Source: Daphnia pulex (taxonomy: Eukaryota > Arthropoda > Branchiopoda > Diplostraca > Daphniidae). From it: a stretch of 64,000 nucleotides of DNA. The position numbers were made by a program, and so were the translations under genes. Positions 61,191-64,000 of the stretch are shown piece by piece (position 1 is the stretch's first letter; every line of letters begins with the position of its first letter). The notes beneath the pieces were generated by a model, which saw only the letters and a list, made by a program, of their open reading frames with translations, did not search any database and had not been told where the DNA came from. The stretch lies in the NCBI RefSeq assembly GCF_021134715.1, contig NC_060022.1:5709001-5773000 (forward strand), given 5' to 3'.

Positions 61191-63749
61191 GGATAGAAGC
61201 CAGTTTTCTGAAGGAGGTATACGTTCTCGAGTTTCTGTAAAATATTATTATTTACAATGAAACTGCTGAGTTTCTCCGGAAGACAAAAAAAAAAAAAGAA
61301 AAATGTATAGTGGGATAAACTAAGGAGAGATGCTGGAGAGAGTGATGGTATGCCATGTGACCTCTGTTGTAGATGCTTCTTACTCTTCTTCTTCTTTTCT
61401 TTAATCTCTCCTTCTTGTCATACATAACATGCCCCTCAAAATTTCTGCCAACTAACCCCACAGGGTGCTTTTCGAACAAATAAATTGATAACTAAATTAC
61501 TTTTTAATGTAGAAATGTCGGGTTTCTTTTAAAAATAAGACAAACATTAATTCTTTTTTGCTTGGGTTTTCTGACACTCTTAGAGTTTTATACTATGAGA
61601 AAAATAAAAAGTGCTGAGAGGCCCAAAAAAACTTTTTGCCGTTTTTTTTTCTTTTTGCTATAACTCCTGTTGATGAAGTAGTATACTTTTGAAATTTTGT
61701 ATGAGCAATCTGGGTGTGGTCTTTCATATTTGGTGTAAAAGGCTAGATTTGTTTTAGTCTGTAAGGGGTGTAACTAGCAAAATGACAACTTACCCCACCT
61801 GCCAACTAGCCCCCCTCTCCCCTATAAGCCAAACCCCACAATAGTGCTGTTTGAGTACTAGTGCTGCAAACTGATGCCCTATCGTAATCCAACGCTCCGC
61901 TACAAAATTAAAAAATAAGCTGAGCAAGCCTGTGAGCTTATTATAGGAAATAAAAAAAAAATGATTTTTAAAACTTTAAGATTTTTAGAAAACTGCGAGT
62001 ATGTATAAGACGCGCACGTTATTTATTGCGCGCAAATCACAGTGCGCGTGTGTAGGGCCAACATTTTCAGACTTTTTCTTTTGGGTTGAACAAAGGCATC
62101 ATCTGGCTGCTGCCTCGCCACTGCCGCTGTGCATAACCCAAAAGCAGACGCCGATGCAAAACCCTAAAGAAAGAATAAAAGACGAGGAATATATAGTAAT
62201 ACAGAGGGGGGAAAACGTGACCGAACGTGACGCATTTCGGTGGCGGTGGCATTTCATTCTTCTCTCCCCTCTCTTCTTGTGCCGAGACGCCGACCGTCGC
62301 CACCGCCGCCGCCGATCTGAAAACGGTGGGGCATAGACGCCATCGAGTTCGCCGAGTAGGCTATAGGCCTATCTTCTTTTCTTTCGACGCCATAGATTCC
62401 CTAGCACCCCACCCCACTTCCGTGTATATCTCATCACACCCTACTCTTAAGTTGTTGTCGTAGCTCTTTCATCAGCTGCGATCCACTTGGCTGACGTCGC
62501 CGCACCACCGCCAAAATATCAATCAGCCACGATCAGCATCTTGTTTTATTTTCGGGTGGGGGGGGGGGGGATTGATATTATTATTTTAAAAGCTATTAAA
62601 TACCTGTTGACCATGACTTGGTTGCTTATTCGACTTATAAATTATTTTTCAAAAATATCACGCATAAAAATTTCTTCGTCAGAAATTCGAGACGTAAACT
62701 CGGACGTAAATAGAACGCTGGCAGAAAATTTTATTGACTCAACGTTTTTTTTTTTTTATTTTTGTTCATGCGCAATTCAGAAGAGGTAAAATGCCAAATT
62801 CTGTTGTTATTACGACGTGATATGAAAAAGAAACCAAGATTATATTTAGGAAGGTGATCTGCTGTTATTTGAGGAATTGCCACTTCTGGAAAGGATCGCA
62901 TGGATATTCTGTGGAAACCATGATATTATCTTGTTTGCATTTTGCAACGCAACTATTTCTAGTACTCTGATAAACATAACCACCCCCCCTTAGCCCATGC
63001 TATTAATACTTTTCCCAATAGAAATGGTATTAAATTTCTTTAGTCAATTACAGAGCAACACGTCGATAAAGAACTATACCACCTGATCTTTTGACTCCAC
63101 CCCACACCTATGCAATGACGCAATCTGTACACGAATCGATTGGGCTGTAACTCACATTATTATTAGTTAACAGTATTCTGATGGCTTCGGTCTTGAAAGG
63201 TAAGAATCTCAATGCTAATAAAATACTGTTTGTGCTTTTTTGGTTTTACAAAACACTGTTAAAAAGGGTCTAAATTTTATAGTTTTCCATTTAGAGGAAT
63301 TTACATTCTGGTTTTCAAATTTATTTATTTTTATCTATTCTTAATTTCTTATCAAAGAAATGAGTGAAATATGGTTGCCTTTTATATGAGTCCATAGTTA
63401 TTTATATTTGACATTTTCGTCGTTTATATAAAATCGGTTGGAGTAGTGGTGTCTTGGTGTGGTTAGTCCGATTATGACTCGATAGAGTATATATATATAA
63501 TTATATATAGGTTCGAATGGCATCTTGCTTATAGCCTACTTCTATTATTTTCCTGTGATGCATGATGTGCAATAAATTTTCGTTTTTCACAAGTTAAAAC
63601 CTTTGATAATTGTAGTTTTCATAACTTGTGAAAATATTAGTAATAACCGCCAAAATGGAACAATTAATCAAAGGTTAAAACTCACTAAAATCGCTCGTTT
63701 CCACATTTTTCTTCACTGATTTATGCGGATTTATGCTTCACCACCCGCG

Positions 63750-63781
63750 ATTGTTTGGCAATTTATAAATTGCCAAACAAT
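63750..63781. repeat. Perfect 32-bp palindrome
   Basis: The half-site ATTGTTTGGCAATTTA is followed immediately by its exact reverse complement. It lies 90 bp before the start of the secreted-protein gene at 63872. It could form a cruciform, serve as a dimeric binding site, or be a small element footprint. Confidence 0.85.
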
Positions 63782-63871
63782 AGCCTGTGATACGAAAGAA
63801 AATCACACTTTAATGTATAATTTTGTTTTTTAAATAAAATTTCAGAAAGATTTATCAATAGAAAAAAAATT

Positions 63872-64000
63872 ATGCATAGAAAATTCATTTTCGTCTCGTT
63901 ATGGCTAACGCTAACTGTATTCATACAACTGCTGCCGTCGGCCAGCAGCAATTCAACTCCAAGCAAAGAACAAATTCCTGCTGCTCCCGGACAGAAGTTT
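63872..64000 (+). CDS. Secreted protein, N-terminal part (runs off the window)
   Basis: The ATG at 63872 opens a 43-codon frame that reaches the window edge. It starts with a clear signal peptide (MHRKFIFVSLWLTLTVFIQL, then LPSASS), followed by Ser/Pro/Ala-rich mature sequence (NSTPSKEQIPAAPGQKF). The function cannot be told from this much. A stop upstream in frame and the good signal support this start. Confidence 0.65.
   Translation, partial: MHRKFIFVSLWLTLTVFIQLLPSASSNSTPSKEQIPAAPGQKF

Larger units (their letters stand above)
57620..63871. other. Gene-poor 6.2-kb interval with scattered exon-like ORFs
   Basis: No confident gene. Candidate exons are listed separately (58423-58556, 58694-58839, 60283-61190). 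The remainder is AT-rich with purine- or pyrimidine-rich runs, for example 61640-61820 (C-rich, near CCCCACCTGCC) and 62550-62570 (G run). Open frames in 62000-62470 are short and low in complexity. Confidence 0.45.

Noticed and set aside
62001-62463. Overlapping ORFs rich in Arg and His
   Set aside because: They overlap in several frames on both strands, have skewed composition and no splice context. They are probably random frames in GC-richer DNA.
63440-63530. tRNA-like string with GTGGTTAG and GGTTCGAATGGC
   Set aside because: The two boxes are separated by an AT dinucleotide run, and neither the acceptor stem nor the anticodon arm pairs properly. At most it is a decayed tRNA fragment.
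1-64000. Search for CRISPR arrays, prokaryotic operons, rRNA genes or viral insertions
   Set aside because: No regularly spaced direct repeats, ribosome binding sites with clustered intronless genes, rRNA signatures or recognisable viral genes were seen. The only mobile coding element is the YR retrotransposon.

Overview
The window looks like nuclear DNA of an arthropod, most likely a cladoceran crustacean (Daphnia-like). It has many short GT-AG introns (mostly 60-100 nt), metazoan endosomal and RNA-binding genes, AT-rich spacers, a tandem cluster of ionotropic-receptor genes, and a degenerate tyrosine-recombinase retroelement. The species call is inference. Exon models were built by hand from ORFs, splice sites and phase continuity. 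The main genes keep one uninterrupted frame across all junctions.

Layout. 1-2.6 kb: gene-poor, with a possible tRNA-derived SINE. 2.65-4.9 kb (-): FBXO21-like F-box protein with a hemimethylated-DNA-binding (YccV-like) domain. 5.5-22.7 kb (-): dynamic ionotropic receptor (IR) array with three intact nine-exon genes, one truncated and frameshifted fragment, and one decayed copy. Between them lie a DIRS/Ngaro-type retroelement (itself carrying a nested 188-bp foldback with perfect 44-bp arms), an unassigned ORF region and a ~380-bp foldback element ending next to the third IR gene's stop codon. 23.6-25.1 kb (-): neutral-lipase-family secreted protein with Glu at the catalytic Asp position. 26.0-31.2 kb (-): VPS8. 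31.6-38.1 kb (+): PIKFYVE, head-to-head with VPS8 across 367 bp. 39.3-42.0 kb: two divergent genes for small secreted Cys/Tyr/Pro-rich proteins. 42-47.5 kb: gene-poor. 47.6-51.9 kb (+): RERG/RASL-like small GTPase with a long C-terminal tail. 52.7-55.1 kb (+): alkaline phosphatase. 55.5-57.6 kb (+): LARP7. 57.6-63.8 kb: no confident gene, only exon-like ORFs and inverted repeats. 63.87 kb to the end (+): start of a secreted protein.

How genes relate. VPS8 (CORVET tether, RING) and PIKFYVE (PI(3)P to PI(3,5)P2) both act on early/late endosomes and may share a promoter. The IR genes are paralogues encoding chemosensory-type ligand-gated channels. Their duplication units, breakpoints and embedded repeats suggest expansion by unequal exchange. 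The other genes are unrelated neighbours.

No CRISPR array, operon, rRNA or convincing functional tRNA was seen. The most unusual region is the 8-22.7 kb array, where gene birth, gene death and nested mobile DNA can be read together.
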